64,000 nt of DNA from Rheinheimera mangrovi (GTDB lineage Bacteria > Pseudomonadota > Gammaproteobacteria > Enterobacterales > Alteromonadaceae). Shown here piece by piece: positions 10,671 through 19,460 of this stretch (its first letter is position 1; each line of letters begins with the position of its first letter). The position numbers were made by a program, and so were the translations under genes. The notes under the pieces are model-generated. The model did no database searches. It saw only the letters and a program-made list of their open reading frames with translations, and was not told the DNA's origin. The stretch lies in assembly GCF_003990335.1 (NCBI RefSeq), contig NZ_CP034683.1:262501-326500 (forward strand), read 5' to 3'.

Positions 10671-12199
10671 GGATTCTGTTCCAGCTTTATGGTCAGCTCA
10701 GCACACCAGCCAAAAGCTGTGGCGGCACTGCTTAAAGTGTAATTATTGCCATAACATAGCTGCAAACGACGGCGCAGATTTTCCAGACCAATACCTGCTG
10801 GTCCAGCATTCTGCTGCGATGGCACTGTATTTTCGCAGATAAATATCAGTCTGTTGCCTTGGAGTTGCAGTTGGATTTTCACTTTGCTGGATTCTGCTGT
10901 GCTTTCCACGCCATGTTTATAGGCGTTTTCTACCAGCATAATCAACAGCAAAGGCGGCAGTAAATAGTGGGCGGCATGCTCTGGCAGGCTGAGACTAAGT
11001 CCTGTTTTATTGCTGACCCGCAATTGTTGTAAGGCCAGATAATCCTGCAGATAGTTAATCTCTTGCTGCAAGGTCACCAATGGCTGGCTGCCCTGATACA
11101 CCACGTATCTTAATAAATTGGCCAGCCGCAGTATCAGCGTAGGAGCTTGTTCAGACTGCACCAGGCAAAGCGCATACAGGTTGTTTAAGGTATTAAATAG
11201 AAAATGCGGATTAATCTGTTGTTGCAACAATAAGAGCTCAGTCTGCACTTGTCTGTGCTGAACTTGCGCCAGATTTTTTTCCTGCTGTTGCCGGTCAAAG
11301 GCCAGGATCAAAGGTGTGGTTAATAACCACTGCATAAACATGAAGAAAAAGTTGTACCAGTCAAAAGGGTTGGGTCCACCCGCTGGAACTGCCGGCACCT
11401 CCACTGCATTCATTGGCAACTGTAAAAGCAACATTGCCAATAGCGGATAACACAGTAATATCAGCGTCAGGCTAATCAACACAAAAGGCAATAAACCATA
11501 CTGCGCCAGGATACAACGAATAAGCCAATAGCGATTCAGCCAATAGCTCGCCCACATTGTTGCTGCTAACACACTAAATTGGCATAAATAACTCAGGAAT
11601 AATCCAGGATTTTGTAGCAGTCTTTGCCAGTCGAACCGGATTGGGACCGGTTGCTGTGCAAAGCCGGGCTGGTGCGATACCAGCAAAAAAGCCCAGCCTA
11701 TGGTCCAGGCCAACAACAGCATTAACAACACCGCATCCAACGAAAACAACCATTGCCAGCGCGAGTGGCTACCCTGTTGCAGCCTGCGTTGATACCAAAA
11801 GTGCAGCCAGTACAACAGGCTCAGCCCCGGCGCGAGCAACAAGTGACTCAGGCCTTGCGGTTTCGCATTACCCGCCAGCAGGGCAACAGCCGGATATACC
11901 AGCATGCCAACGCCCCAAAACAACAACACAAAACTGTTCGTAAGCCTGGATGGCGTCACCTGATTATGTAACCAGCTAAGCAGTGCCTGCGCCAACAATA
12001 ACGGCATGCATTGCAGCAACAGCAAACCGGCCTGCGGCCAGAATAACGACCAGTTGGCATCATACAACTTCATCTGAGGCTGCAACGAAGCCCACAACCA
12101 CACCAGTAACACCGGCATGAGCGCAAACACAATTTCTGGTTTAAGCGCAGCTTTTAGTGTCAACGCGGCTTTAAATGTAAACGCTGCGGGCAACTTCAT
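10664..12199 (-). CDS. LytS/YpdA-type sensor histidine kinase
   Basis: This is a membrane sensor kinase of the His_kinase (PF06580) type. Several hydrophobic segments fill roughly the first 300 residues. The transmitter follows, with phospho-acceptor H332 in INPHFLFNTLNNLY, then an ATPase domain with the N box VENAYKHG and glycine-rich GIGLENLRRRL. The ATG at 12199 gives 511 residues; a TTG at 12307 would add 36 residues without obvious conservation. The stimulus is unknown: no named sensor domain is recognisable. It is divergent from an ABC transporter operon with about 310 nt between starts. Confidence 0.88.
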   Translation of the reverse strand: MKLPAAFTFKAALTLKAALKPEIVFALMPVLLVWLWASLQPQMKLYDANWSLFWPQAGLLLLQCMPLLLAQALLSWLHNQVTPSRLTNSFVLLFWGVGMLVYPAVALLAGNAKPQGLSHLLLAPGLSLLYWLHFWYQRRLQQGSHSRWQWLFSLDAVLLMLLLAWTIGWAFLLVSHQPGFAQQPVPIRFDWQRLLQNPGLFLSYLCQFSVLAATMWASYWLNRYWLIRCILAQYGLLPFVLISLTLILLCYPLLAMLLLQLPMNAVEVPAVPAGGPNPFDWYNFFFMFMQWLLTTPLILAFDRQQQEKNLAQVQHRQVQTELLLLQQQINPHFLFNTLNNLYALCLVQSEQAPTLILRLANLLRYVVYQGSQPLVTLQQEINYLQDYLALQQLRVSNKTGLSLSLPEHAAHYLLPPLLLIMLVENAYKHGVESTAESSKVKIQLQLQGNRLIFICENTVPSQQNAGPAGIGLENLRRRLQLCYGNNYTLSSAATAFGWCAELTIKLEQNPC

Positions 12200-12512
12200 G
12201 GCCAAGTTGGAATGCTCTGGAATAACAATGTGCTTATGCTGCCTGTGTTCCGGCGGATTGTCATCTGTCTGCGGACAAAACCTAAGTTTGAGCTGATGAA
12301 ACTGCAACAGCTGCTGCGGGTTTTGCTGTGAGCGACGATTTCAGCGCAGCAATGCTCGGTAATAAGGCTTTAACAAGGCAAATTACCAGTAACACCAACT
12401 TTGGTCATGCTGACTGGCAGTTTGGTCATTTGCTGCTTGAAGCACAGTGCAGCCGCCGCTTACTTTGGTCGTTATTGCTGACTTCAACAAAATGCCACAG
12501 GCAAGGACCCCT
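12200..12512. promoter_or_regulatory. divergent control region, kinase versus ABC operon
   Basis: About 313 nt separate the probable kinase start (minus strand) and the ABC ATPase start (plus strand). No gene is convincing here; the frames that cross it are N-terminal extensions with TTG or late starts. A ribosome-binding AAGGA sits at about 12503, eight nt before the ATPase ATG. LytTR binding repeats would be expected here, but I could not identify a clear pair by eye. Confidence 0.45.
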
Positions 12513-13427
12513 ATGCTGCAAATCCACCAACTCAATAAAACTTATCCAGACGGTACTGCCGCGCTGCGCGGACTGGATCTTAGCGCCAGTTGTGGCATTT
12601 TTGGTTTACTTGGGCCCAATGGAGCTGGTAAATCCAGTTTGCTGCGGACCATTGCCACCTTACAACAGCCGGACAGCGGTCAGATCAGTTTTAATGGGGT
12701 AGATGTTTTACAACAGCCACAACAGTTACGCTGCCAACTGGGATATTTGCCGCAGGAGTTTGGGGTCTATCCGCATTTGTCCTGCCATGCTTTGCTGGAA
12801 CATATCGCCGTACTCAAAGGGCTGACCGATCGGCGCAGCCGGCAACAGCAAATTGAGTTGCTGCTGGCACAAACCAACTTAACTGAAGTTGCACATAAAG
12901 CTGTGGCGCATTTTTCCGGTGGCATGCGGCAACGGTTTGGTATTGCCCAGGCGCTGCTTGGCGATCCTAAGCTGTTAATCCTGGACGAACCAAGTGCCGG
13001 ACTGGATCCGCTGGAGCGGCAGCAATTACATAATTTGCTGGCCGAAATCAGCCGCGATCGGCTGGTGCTGTTGTCGAGCCATATTGTCGACGATATTGAG
13101 CAGTTGTGCCAGCAAGTGGCGATCATGCTGCAGGGGCGCTTTGTAGTGCAGGGTGACACCAGCGCATTGATCACCCCGCTACAAGGTCACATTTGGCTCT
13201 ATAGCGGCGAACTGCCGCCGCTGCCACCGAAAGTACAACTATTGCAACGCAGCTACTTGCGCGGCGTGCCGCAACTGCGGCTGTATGCTGCTGAGTGTCC
13301 GGGTGATGGCTTTTACGCAGCGACCGCATCGCTGCAGGATTGTTATTTCCTGACACTGGCCAGTTTTGCAGGACAATTGCCGGCGGTCCTTGCTGCAAAT
13401 AAACCGCAGGAGCTGAGCTCATGTTAA
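12513..13427 (+). CDS. ABC transporter ATP-binding protein
   Basis: The protein has 304 residues from the ATG at 12513, chosen because AAGGA precedes it and the fold starts at once (MLQIHQLNKTYPDG). Walker A GPNGAGKS is at 34-41. The signature FSGGMRQR, Walker B LLILDEPSAGLDP and the switch histidine in LLSSHIVDD follow. It resembles the DrrA/CcmA-like ATPases that drive ABC-2 exporters. It overlaps the next gene by 7 nt (ATGTTAA), so ATPase and permease are coupled. The upstream two-component pair suggests signal-controlled expression. Confidence 0.9.
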   Translation: MLQIHQLNKTYPDGTAALRGLDLSASCGIFGLLGPNGAGKSSLLRTIATLQQPDSGQISFNGVDVLQQPQQLRCQLGYLPQEFGVYPHLSCHALLEHIAVLKGLTDRRSRQQQIELLLAQTNLTEVAHKAVAHFSGGMRQRFGIAQALLGDPKLLILDEPSAGLDPLERQQLHNLLAEISRDRLVLLSSHIVDDIEQLCQQVAIMLQGRFVVQGDTSALITPLQGHIWLYSGELPPLPPKVQLLQRSYLRGVPQLRLYAAECPGDGFYAATASLQDCYFLTLASFAGQLPAVLAANKPQELSSC

Positions 13428-16400
13428 AACGCTCATCTTCTGTAACTCCCTTACTCAATAACTCTGCATTAAACAGCTCGTTATTTACGCGGTGGCAACT
13501 GTCGCTGCTGGCAAACGAATGGCGGTTTTACCGGGTACAGCCGCTATTTTGGCTGGCGCTGTTGCTCTCTGTCGCCTTTGCCGTTTTGGCGACTGTTGGC
13601 AACGGTCTGCAAACTGCACAGCCCCATAAAGAGTTGCTATTTACCCACACCAAATTACTGATGATGTTGCAACCCTTGCTGATTGGCGCTTTGGCGCCAC
13701 TGGCTTTTTTACGGGACCGCCAATTTGGCATGCAGGAACTGACTGACGTGACGCCGTTGAATCATCGCCAATGGTGTGTCAGCAGGGCAGGTGGGTTGCT
13801 GCTGTTGGTTCTGGCGGTACAGGTTCTACTGCTGCTCCTGGCCGCAACTGCTGTTTGGTTTGGTATCGATCGACAAGCCGTTACCGTCACTGTTGGCAGT
13901 CTGGGCTGGATTTCGATGCAGCTGTTTTTGCTGCAACAACTGCCAGCATTGCTGTTATTGGTTGCGTTGCAACTCTGGTGTAGCCGCAAGACGCAACAAA
14001 TTGCGCTGCTGTACTTATTAACTGCCGTCTGTTGGCTAAGTTACCCTTTGCTGGCCGCGGCCACAGGATCACCTGTGATGGCCAACAACCAGCACCTATC
14101 ACCCTTATTGTCGCAGCTGATGTTGTATTTGGACCCTTATGCGCTGACACCATGGCTGGCGCAGCTGCAAAGCGATGAGTTGCTGCAACCGGCTCCTATG
14201 GTGCTGCTGAACCGGCTGATCATTTTGAGCCTGAGCGTCTTGTTGTTTTGGCGGGCGCTGGCGACCGAACCCCGGCAACCGCAATTTAAGACCGCCGCTT
14301 ATTTACCAACCTCAATTCCGGCCTGTCACTTTAATTCACATCAATCACAAATCAGGACATCAGCCACGAATGCCGACTTGTTTAGCTCAAGCTCCCCGGC
14401 AACATTCGTCATCTGGCCTGTGTTTGTCAGCCTGCTTCGGCTACAGTGGATCCAGTTGCTGCGACAGCGTAGTACAGTGCTGGCGCTGTTATTATTGACC
14501 AGTTTGGTTTTCAGTGAAGTGTTTACTGGCTTGGGGTATGCCGAAACTCTGAGCCGTTTTCTGCCGGACAGTCGCGATGCGCTGAACAGGATCAATTGGG
14601 ATGTATTGCCGAGATTTGGCCTGCTGATGGTCGCTTTATGGGCCAGTCAACTGAGCTGGCTGAACCGGCGGCTGCACTGTGACAGTCTGATTGCTGCTAC
14701 GCCAGTCTCGGGCATGGTGCAGCTTTGCAGCCAACTGGCGGTCCTGTGGTTACTGACATTGCTGCTGGTTGCACTGAGTTTTAGCGCAGTGGCTCTGGCA
14801 CAAGTGCTGGCGCAAATCCCATTACAGCCTGACGAACACCTGCAACAGGCTTGGTTTAGGCTAATGCCATTGCTGAGCTGGGGCATGCTGCTGTTAGCTT
14901 GCCATGCGCTAATGCAATCACCGCTGCGCGCGAATGCTGTGGTGGTTATCCTACTGCTGTTTGGTTTATCACCATTGCCGGATCTGCTCGAATTATCACA
15001 TCCGCTGTGGCGGGTCGGCCAAACACGACTGGATATGCCGGATGCGCTGTGGGGGTATCAGGGATCTGTCGGTGGTGCCACTGCCAGCGGCAATTTTAGC
15101 GACGGTGGTTTCTGGCCTTATCTGACCTTCTGGGCTTTACTTGCGCTAACGCTATGGTTGCTGGCATTACAGAGATATCATCGTGGCACCGGCCACAGCG
15201 TTTTAAAGCTACGGCTGAGCCAGCCAAACGTTTTGGCTGCGCTTGGGCTGGTACTATTATGGCTGGCTCAGGGGCTGCATATTCACCAACACTTACAGCA
15301 GGCAGGCGCGCTGGAAACGACACAACAACGTCAGGCAAAACGCGCAGCTTATGAGCAGCAGTATCAGCACTGGCAGCCGCAACCACAGCCGGTGGTCAGC
15401 AAAGTGCTGTTGCAGGTCGACCTCCATCCGCTGCAGCAGCAGGCACAGATCCAAGCCAAATTAACACTGACCAATCCGCACCCAACTCCCATCAAGCAAC
15501 TGTTATTAACGCTGCCCGATAGTCTGGCCGATCAGCAAGCGCTGAGTGACATTCACCTCGATGGTGCACAATTAGTTGCACAGGATGTCGTTCATAGCCA
15601 ACCAGTGTATCAGTTCGACCAAGCGCTGGCGCCAGGCGCGACAGTCCAGCTCAAAGTGCGATTGCAGCTGAGTCAGCATGCAATAGCCCCTGCACCTATG
15701 CATCAAATGTTACGGTCGGAATTCAGTTATGTTCGGTTATTACACTTGCTACCCCAGCCTGGTTTTGTACCTGAGTTGCGGCTGCGCAACACTACAGTAA
15801 GGGCTGAATTTGGCTTAGAGCCATTGCCTGCAACACAAGTTCAGCCGTCAGTACTGGCAGCCGAAGCCACCCCAGCCAACGCTCGCTATGATTGGGTGCA
15901 GCTTGAAACCATCATTTCGGTGCCGCAAGGTTACCAGGGCATTGCAGCTGGCAAATTGCAACGGCAGTGGCAAGAACGAGATCGCCATTATTTTCACTAT
16001 CAAACCACAGAAGCTGTGCGCAATTTACCTGCTGTGATAGCGGTTCCATGGCAACCACAGCTGGGTCTGCAGAACGATATCAGTCTGGAAATTTACAGTC
16101 CACACTACAACGCTGCCACTGATCTCACCATGCAGGCGATGCAACAAACGTTGCAATGGTTCAGCACGCAGATAGGGGCATATCCCGGTGATGCGCTACG
16201 ACTGGTGATAATGCCGGATATTGGTCCAACCGGCTACGCGTTACCACAACTGGTACTGATTAATCATCGGGTTGGCCTGCGGGCATTTGCTGCACCCGAC
16301 GCTGGTTTTAGTCAGGTGTACAGGCGTGCTGTGCACGAAGTGGCACATCAGTGGTTTGGTCATGGTATTGGGAATGGTGTGCCAGGCGACGGCGCTTTTC

Positions 16401-16789
16401 TGGTGGAATCTTTGGCCAAATATGCCGAACTGGTGTTGCTTGAACAGCACTTTGGTGTCGACGCTATGCAGGCATTGCTTGAGTTCGAGCAGCAGCGCTA
16501 CCGCCGGGCAAGAGCAGGCAGCAGGGCTGAACAAGACAGTCTGATTGACGCTGAAGAGTCTTTTGATCAATATTCCCGCGCCACTTTAGTGTTTGCCAGG
16601 CTCAGGTCTGAACTGGGAGATAAGCGCATCACAGCTGCTTTACGTCAGCTCTGGCTGAAACATAGTTACCCGAACACTCCGGCCAGCTCAATGGATTTTG
16701 TTCGTCAGTTAAAACTGGCAAGCCCAGAGGAACAACATGCCTTGATCGACCAGTTGTTGCTGAGCGAAAAGGTCGAAGGGCTGTTCTAA
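13421..16789 (+). CDS. ABC-2 permease fused to M1-type peptidase domain
   Basis: This 1122-residue protein has about a dozen hydrophobic segments in residues 20-620, arranged as two ABC-2-type blocks. A large C-terminal region, probably periplasmic, then carries a gluzincin zinc site: H972-E973-V-A-H976 and E996 in LVESLAKY. The H976-E996 spacing is one longer than classical HEXXH-18-E aminopeptidases, but I recall the same spacing in other permease-M1 fusions. The GAMEN exopeptidase motif is replaced by GYALPQ. An export or peptide-processing role is inferred; the substrate is unknown. Proline-poor, leucine/glutamine-rich coding and many overlapping alternative frames set it apart from neighbours. 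Confidence 0.85.
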   Translation: MLKRSSSVTPLLNNSALNSSLFTRWQLSLLANEWRFYRVQPLFWLALLLSVAFAVLATVGNGLQTAQPHKELLFTHTKLLMMLQPLLIGALAPLAFLRDRQFGMQELTDVTPLNHRQWCVSRAGGLLLLVLAVQVLLLLLAATAVWFGIDRQAVTVTVGSLGWISMQLFLLQQLPALLLLVALQLWCSRKTQQIALLYLLTAVCWLSYPLLAAATGSPVMANNQHLSPLLSQLMLYLDPYALTPWLAQLQSDELLQPAPMVLLNRLIILSLSVLLFWRALATEPRQPQFKTAAYLPTSIPACHFNSHQSQIRTSATNADLFSSSSPATFVIWPVFVSLLRLQWIQLLRQRSTVLALLLLTSLVFSEVFTGLGYAETLSRFLPDSRDALNRINWDVLPRFGLLMVALWASQLSWLNRRLHCDSLIAATPVSGMVQLCSQLAVLWLLTLLLVALSFSAVALAQVLAQIPLQPDEHLQQAWFRLMPLLSWGMLLLACHALMQSPLRANAVVVILLLFGLSPLPDLLELSHPLWRVGQTRLDMPDALWGYQGSVGGATASGNFSDGGFWPYLTFWALLALTLWLLALQRYHRGTGHSVLKLRLSQPNVLAALGLVLLWLAQGLHIHQHLQQAGALETTQQRQAKRAAYEQQYQHWQPQPQPVVSKVLLQVDLHPLQQQAQIQAKLTLTNPHPTPIKQLLLTLPDSLADQQALSDIHLDGAQLVAQDVVHSQPVYQFDQALAPGATVQLKVRLQLSQHAIAPAPMHQMLRSEFSYVRLLHLLPQPGFVPELRLRNTTVRAEFGLEPLPATQVQPSVLAAEATPANARYDWVQLETIISVPQGYQGIAAGKLQRQWQERDRHYFHYQTTEAVRNLPAVIAVPWQPQLGLQNDISLEIYSPHYNAATDLTMQAMQQTLQWFSTQIGAYPGDALRLVIMPDIGPTGYALPQLVLINHRVGLRAFAAPDAGFSQVYRRAVHEVAHQWFGHGIGNGVPGDGAFLVESLAKYAELVLLEQHFGVDAMQALLEFEQQRYRRARAGSRAEQDSLIDAEESFDQYSRATLVFARLRSELGDKRITAALRQLWLKHSYPNTPASSMDFVRQLKLASPEEQHALIDQLLLSEKVEGLF

Positions 16790-16813
16790 TCACCAAGCCT
16801 GAAGGTATCGGCA

Positions 16814-17293
16814 TTAAAGAGCTGAGTTCAGTTGCTGTCGTAGCTGAACCAACTCTTGTTTGAGCGCCTGAATTTCAGTGTCTGCCATACCGGACTTTAA
16901 ACTGATATGGCGGTTTACTTGGACTTTTTCGGCCGCTGTGGCACGCATAGCCCAGCCAGACTGAGTTAAACGTATTTGCAGCGCACGCTCGTTTTGCGGA
17001 TGACGACTGCGTTGCAGCAAACCCATTTTTTCCATACGTTTCAGCACCGGAGTGAGAGCTCCGGATGCGATTTGCAGTTGTTCGCCAATTTGCTGCAATT
17101 CCAGCGCGTCGCTTTGCCACAAAATCAGCATGACTAAATACTGAGGGTAAGTCAGGCCCAATTGTTCCAGCAACGGCTTATAGACTTTGGTCATCGCCAA
17201 CGAAGTGGAATAAAGGGCAAAACAAAGTTGTTGATCCAGATGCAATAAAGCCTCTTCGGGGATTCGCTCTTTGTTGTTGGATAAAAAAGTCAT
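16814..17293 (-). CDS. ohrR: MarR-family organic peroxide sensor OhrR
   Basis: The 159-residue winged-helix repressor has the OhrR N-terminal signature LDQQLCFALYSTS, with the peroxide-reactive cysteine at C24, then KVYKPLLEQLGLTYPQYLVM and the recognition region around LQIASGALTPVLKRME. OhrR represses ohr until organic hydroperoxide oxidises the cysteine. C24 is the only cysteine in the protein, so by sequence it belongs to the one-Cys class (as in Bacillus) rather than the two-Cys class described in Xanthomonas. It lies downstream of ohr and an esterase on the same strand. Confidence 0.92.
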   Translation of the reverse strand: MTFLSNNKERIPEEALLHLDQQLCFALYSTSLAMTKVYKPLLEQLGLTYPQYLVMLILWQSDALELQQIGEQLQIASGALTPVLKRMEKMGLLQRSRHPQNERALQIRLTQSGWAMRATAAEKVQVNRHISLKSGMADTEIQALKQELVQLRQQLNSAL

Positions 17294-17371
17294 AAAACAC
17301 TCCGCATGAAAGTCTGTTCGGTTTAAAAGAAAACTACCTGTACTTCCTTGTGGAACCGGGTTTTGTCTTGA

Positions 17372-17397
17372 TAAAAAAAGCCTCCTGCAGGAGGCTT
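17372..17397 (-). terminator. terminator after esterase gene
   Basis: Read on the minus strand, AAGCCTCCTGCAGGAGGCTT forms a strong GC-rich palindromic stem followed by a run of T. It lies 22 nt after the esterase stop, between that gene and ohrR. It should therefore separate the esterase transcript from ohrR. Confidence 0.85.
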
Positions 17398-17418
17398 TGG
17401 GTCTATTTCAGCTGGCTA

Positions 17419-18444
17419 TCAGTTCAGGTGCTTTTTCAGTGCCTGACCAGCCTGGTCCATCGCGGCTTGTGTGCCTGGTACATCGGAGAGCACATTCAGC
17501 AAACCAAAGTCGTGGATCATGCCGTTGTAGCGTACTGAAGTCACAGTCACACCAGCCGCATCCAGTTTGTTGGCATAAGCTTCACCTTCGTCACGCAGTA
17601 CATCTAATGCGGCGGTTTGAATCAGTGCTGGTGGTAAACCTTTTAACTGCTCTATGCTGGCACGCAGTGGTGAGGCATAAATCTCGTTACGCTCTGATGG
17701 GTTAGTGGTGTAATTATCCCAGAACCACTGCATCATGTTTTTGGTCAGGAAGTAGCCATCGGCAAACTGGTTGTACGAGGTATTTTCAAAGTTTGCATCT
17801 GTCACAGGCCATAATAGCAACTGGAATTTAAGTGCTGGTGTGCCTGCTTCTTTGGCTTTTAACGCCACTACTGCTGCCATATTGCCGCCGACACTGTTGC
17901 CAGCTACCGCTAAACGTGAACTGTCAATATTCAGCTCTTTACCATGCTCTGCTACCCATTTGGTGGCGGCATAAGCCTGGTTAATAGCTGTTGGGTATTT
18001 GGCTTCCGGTGATGGTGTGTAATCCACATACACAGCAGCGGCACCAGAGCGGCTGACTAAGTCACGGATTAAACGCTCGTGGGTTGGGAAATCACCCAAG
18101 ACCCAGCCACCACCGTGGAAGAACATAAAGGCGGGTAATACACCTTTGCTGCCTGCAGGACGAACCACCACCAGTTTTAATGGTTTGCCATCAATCGTAA
18201 TGGTTTTTTCACTGACATCAGCGGCTGGTAATTTGGCACCGGCCTGAGCACCAGTTAATACAGCGCGGGCATCTTTAGGCGACAATTGTTCTAAAGGTTT
18301 ACCACCGCCCTGAGCCAGCGCATTTAAAAAGCCCTGAGTTTGTTGTTCTACCTGTAAATCAAGAGCAGGACCACCAGCGGCAAATGCACTATTGATACCT
18401 AAAGCAATGACTGTTAAACCTACAATTTTACGAAATGTGTTCAT
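17419..18444 (-). CDS. secreted alpha/beta-hydrolase (HSL-family esterase)
   Basis: This 341-residue protein has a Sec signal peptide (cleavage near residue 22, AFA-AG). The hormone-sensitive-lipase fold follows: oxyanion motif HGGGW at 110-114, nucleophile S184 in GNSVGG, and likely triad partners D281 (DVLRDEG) and H311 (MIHDFGLL). Such enzymes hydrolyse short acyl esters; the physiological substrate is unknown. It sits between ohr and ohrR. A TATCGCGATA palindrome lies upstream of its start, like one upstream of ohr, so peroxide-linked control is plausible but inferred. Confidence 0.88.
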   Translation of the reverse strand: MNTFRKIVGLTVIALGINSAFAAGGPALDLQVEQQTQGFLNALAQGGGKPLEQLSPKDARAVLTGAQAGAKLPAADVSEKTITIDGKPLKLVVVRPAGSKGVLPAFMFFHGGGWVLGDFPTHERLIRDLVSRSGAAAVYVDYTPSPEAKYPTAINQAYAATKWVAEHGKELNIDSSRLAVAGNSVGGNMAAVVALKAKEAGTPALKFQLLLWPVTDANFENTSYNQFADGYFLTKNMMQWFWDNYTTNPSERNEIYASPLRASIEQLKGLPPALIQTAALDVLRDEGEAYANKLDAAGVTVTSVRYNGMIHDFGLLNVLSDVPGTQAAMDQAGQALKKHLN

Positions 18445-18476
18445 GTTAATCTCCTCGCCGCAGCGGTTATTGGGAG

Positions 18477-18518
18477 GCGATAACAGGATGCTTATCCATC
18501 TAACTGTTATCGCGATAC
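18477..18518. promoter_or_regulatory. inverted repeats upstream of esterase gene
   Basis: GCGATAACAG (18477-18486) and CTGTTATCGC (18504-18513) form a perfect inverted repeat. The right arm also contains the palindrome TATCGCGATA (18508-18517). The same palindrome lies upstream of ohr, making this a candidate operator for OhrR or another regulator. It lies 33-74 nt before the esterase start. Confidence 0.6.
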
Positions 18519-18564
18519 TTTTATGATTAAAAAAATTCAGTTTCTTGGGGTGAGTGTTGTGCTG

Positions 18565-18984
18565 TTAGCTAACAATCACTAAACGCACATCAATATTGCC
18601 GCGTGTTGCGTTGGAGTAAGGACATACCTGGTGAGCTTTAGTCACTAAGTCCTGTGCTACTTCCAAGCTTACACCTGGCAGACTGATTTGCAGTTCGATA
18701 TCCAGACCAAAACCACCTGGGATTTGACCAATACCCACTTCAGCTGTAATTTTTGCATCGTTACCAATCAGCACTTTTTGCTGTGATGCGACATATTTAA
18801 TGGCACCTAAGAAACAAGCTGAGTAACCAGCGGCAAATAACTGCTCAGGGTTAGTGGCTGCACCACCAGCGCCACCTAATTCTTTAGGTGTGCTTAATTT
18901 CACATCCAATACGCCGTCTGAAGAGACTGAACGACCGTCACGACCTGAAGTTGAAGTGGCTGTTGCTTTGTAAAGTACTTGCAT
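18565..18984 (-). CDS. ohr: organic hydroperoxide reductase Ohr
   Basis: Ohr reduces organic and fatty-acid hydroperoxides with a reactive cysteine recycled by lipoylated proteins. The 139-residue protein fits the family length. It shows NPEQLFAAGYSACF with peroxidatic C57 and KAHQVCPYSNATRGN with resolving C121, plus the early arginine in GRDGR. It is first in an ohr-esterase-ohrR minus-strand locus, with an imperfect GAGG-type ribosome site just upstream and a 14-bp palindrome 40 nt before the start. Confidence 0.95.
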   Translation of the reverse strand: MQVLYKATATSTSGRDGRSVSSDGVLDVKLSTPKELGGAGGAATNPEQLFAAGYSACFLGAIKYVASQQKVLIGNDAKITAEVGIGQIPGGFGLDIELQISLPGVSLEVAQDLVTKAHQVCPYSNATRGNIDVRLVIVS

Positions 18985-19023
18985 GATGTATTCCTCTGTT
19001 AAGTTTGTTTGTTTGCGATATGT

Positions 19024-19037
19024 GTTATCGCGATAAC
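19024..19037. promoter_or_regulatory. palindromic operator candidate upstream of ohr
   Basis: GTTATCGCGATAAC is a perfect 14-bp palindrome 40 nt upstream of the ohr start. Its core TATCGCGATA is shared with the esterase upstream region. Position and repetition suggest the binding site of OhrR. Confidence 0.65.
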
Positions 19038-19460
19038 TGTGTGATTTAAAAAAATGGGTGAACTCACCCGATTTTACTGCTGTTACTGCCAGTCCTTAGG
19101 GACCTAATCTGTACTCTTTTAAAACTCTTCTACGCTCTTTTCTACATTCTTTACTAGGTTCTGTATCCGGTCGTTTTATTGCTGTTGAACCAGCTGTTCG
19201 ACCCGACTTGTGATTATATTATTGCGATAACTGTTATTTCGCAAGTTTAATTTTTAATTATTTTCGAGAATTTAATTAAGGTTATGATTTTATGTGTTTT
19301 TTATTTATATCTTCACCAGAGGAACTGGATTTAGTTGCTGCAAAGAGCTGGTGCTTTTGTTATTTAGCTAATTTAAGCATCGTGACACTGCGTAATTGTT
19401 GTTGCAAAAAAGATAATTAGTGGTGCACTATCTGTAATTCATCAATCAAGGAGATCATCG
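19038..19460. other. intergenic region between ohr and DUF2059 gene
   Basis: No gene is visible in this AT-rich divergent spacer. It holds a third, imperfect copy of the ohr-type site (TTGCGATAA-CTG-TTATTTCGCAA, 19222-19244). A good ribosome-binding site (AAGGAGA) lies just before the plus-strand gene at 19461. Confidence 0.5.

Noticed and set aside
12200..12702. A 124-codon plus-strand frame at 12328 overlapping the ABC ATPase start
   Set aside because: It runs out of frame into the clear ATPase gene and has no recognisable domain.
12767..16570. Many 60-135-codon frames on both strands inside the ABC and permease genes
   Set aside because: They are shadows caused by the codon composition of the real genes and have no family features.
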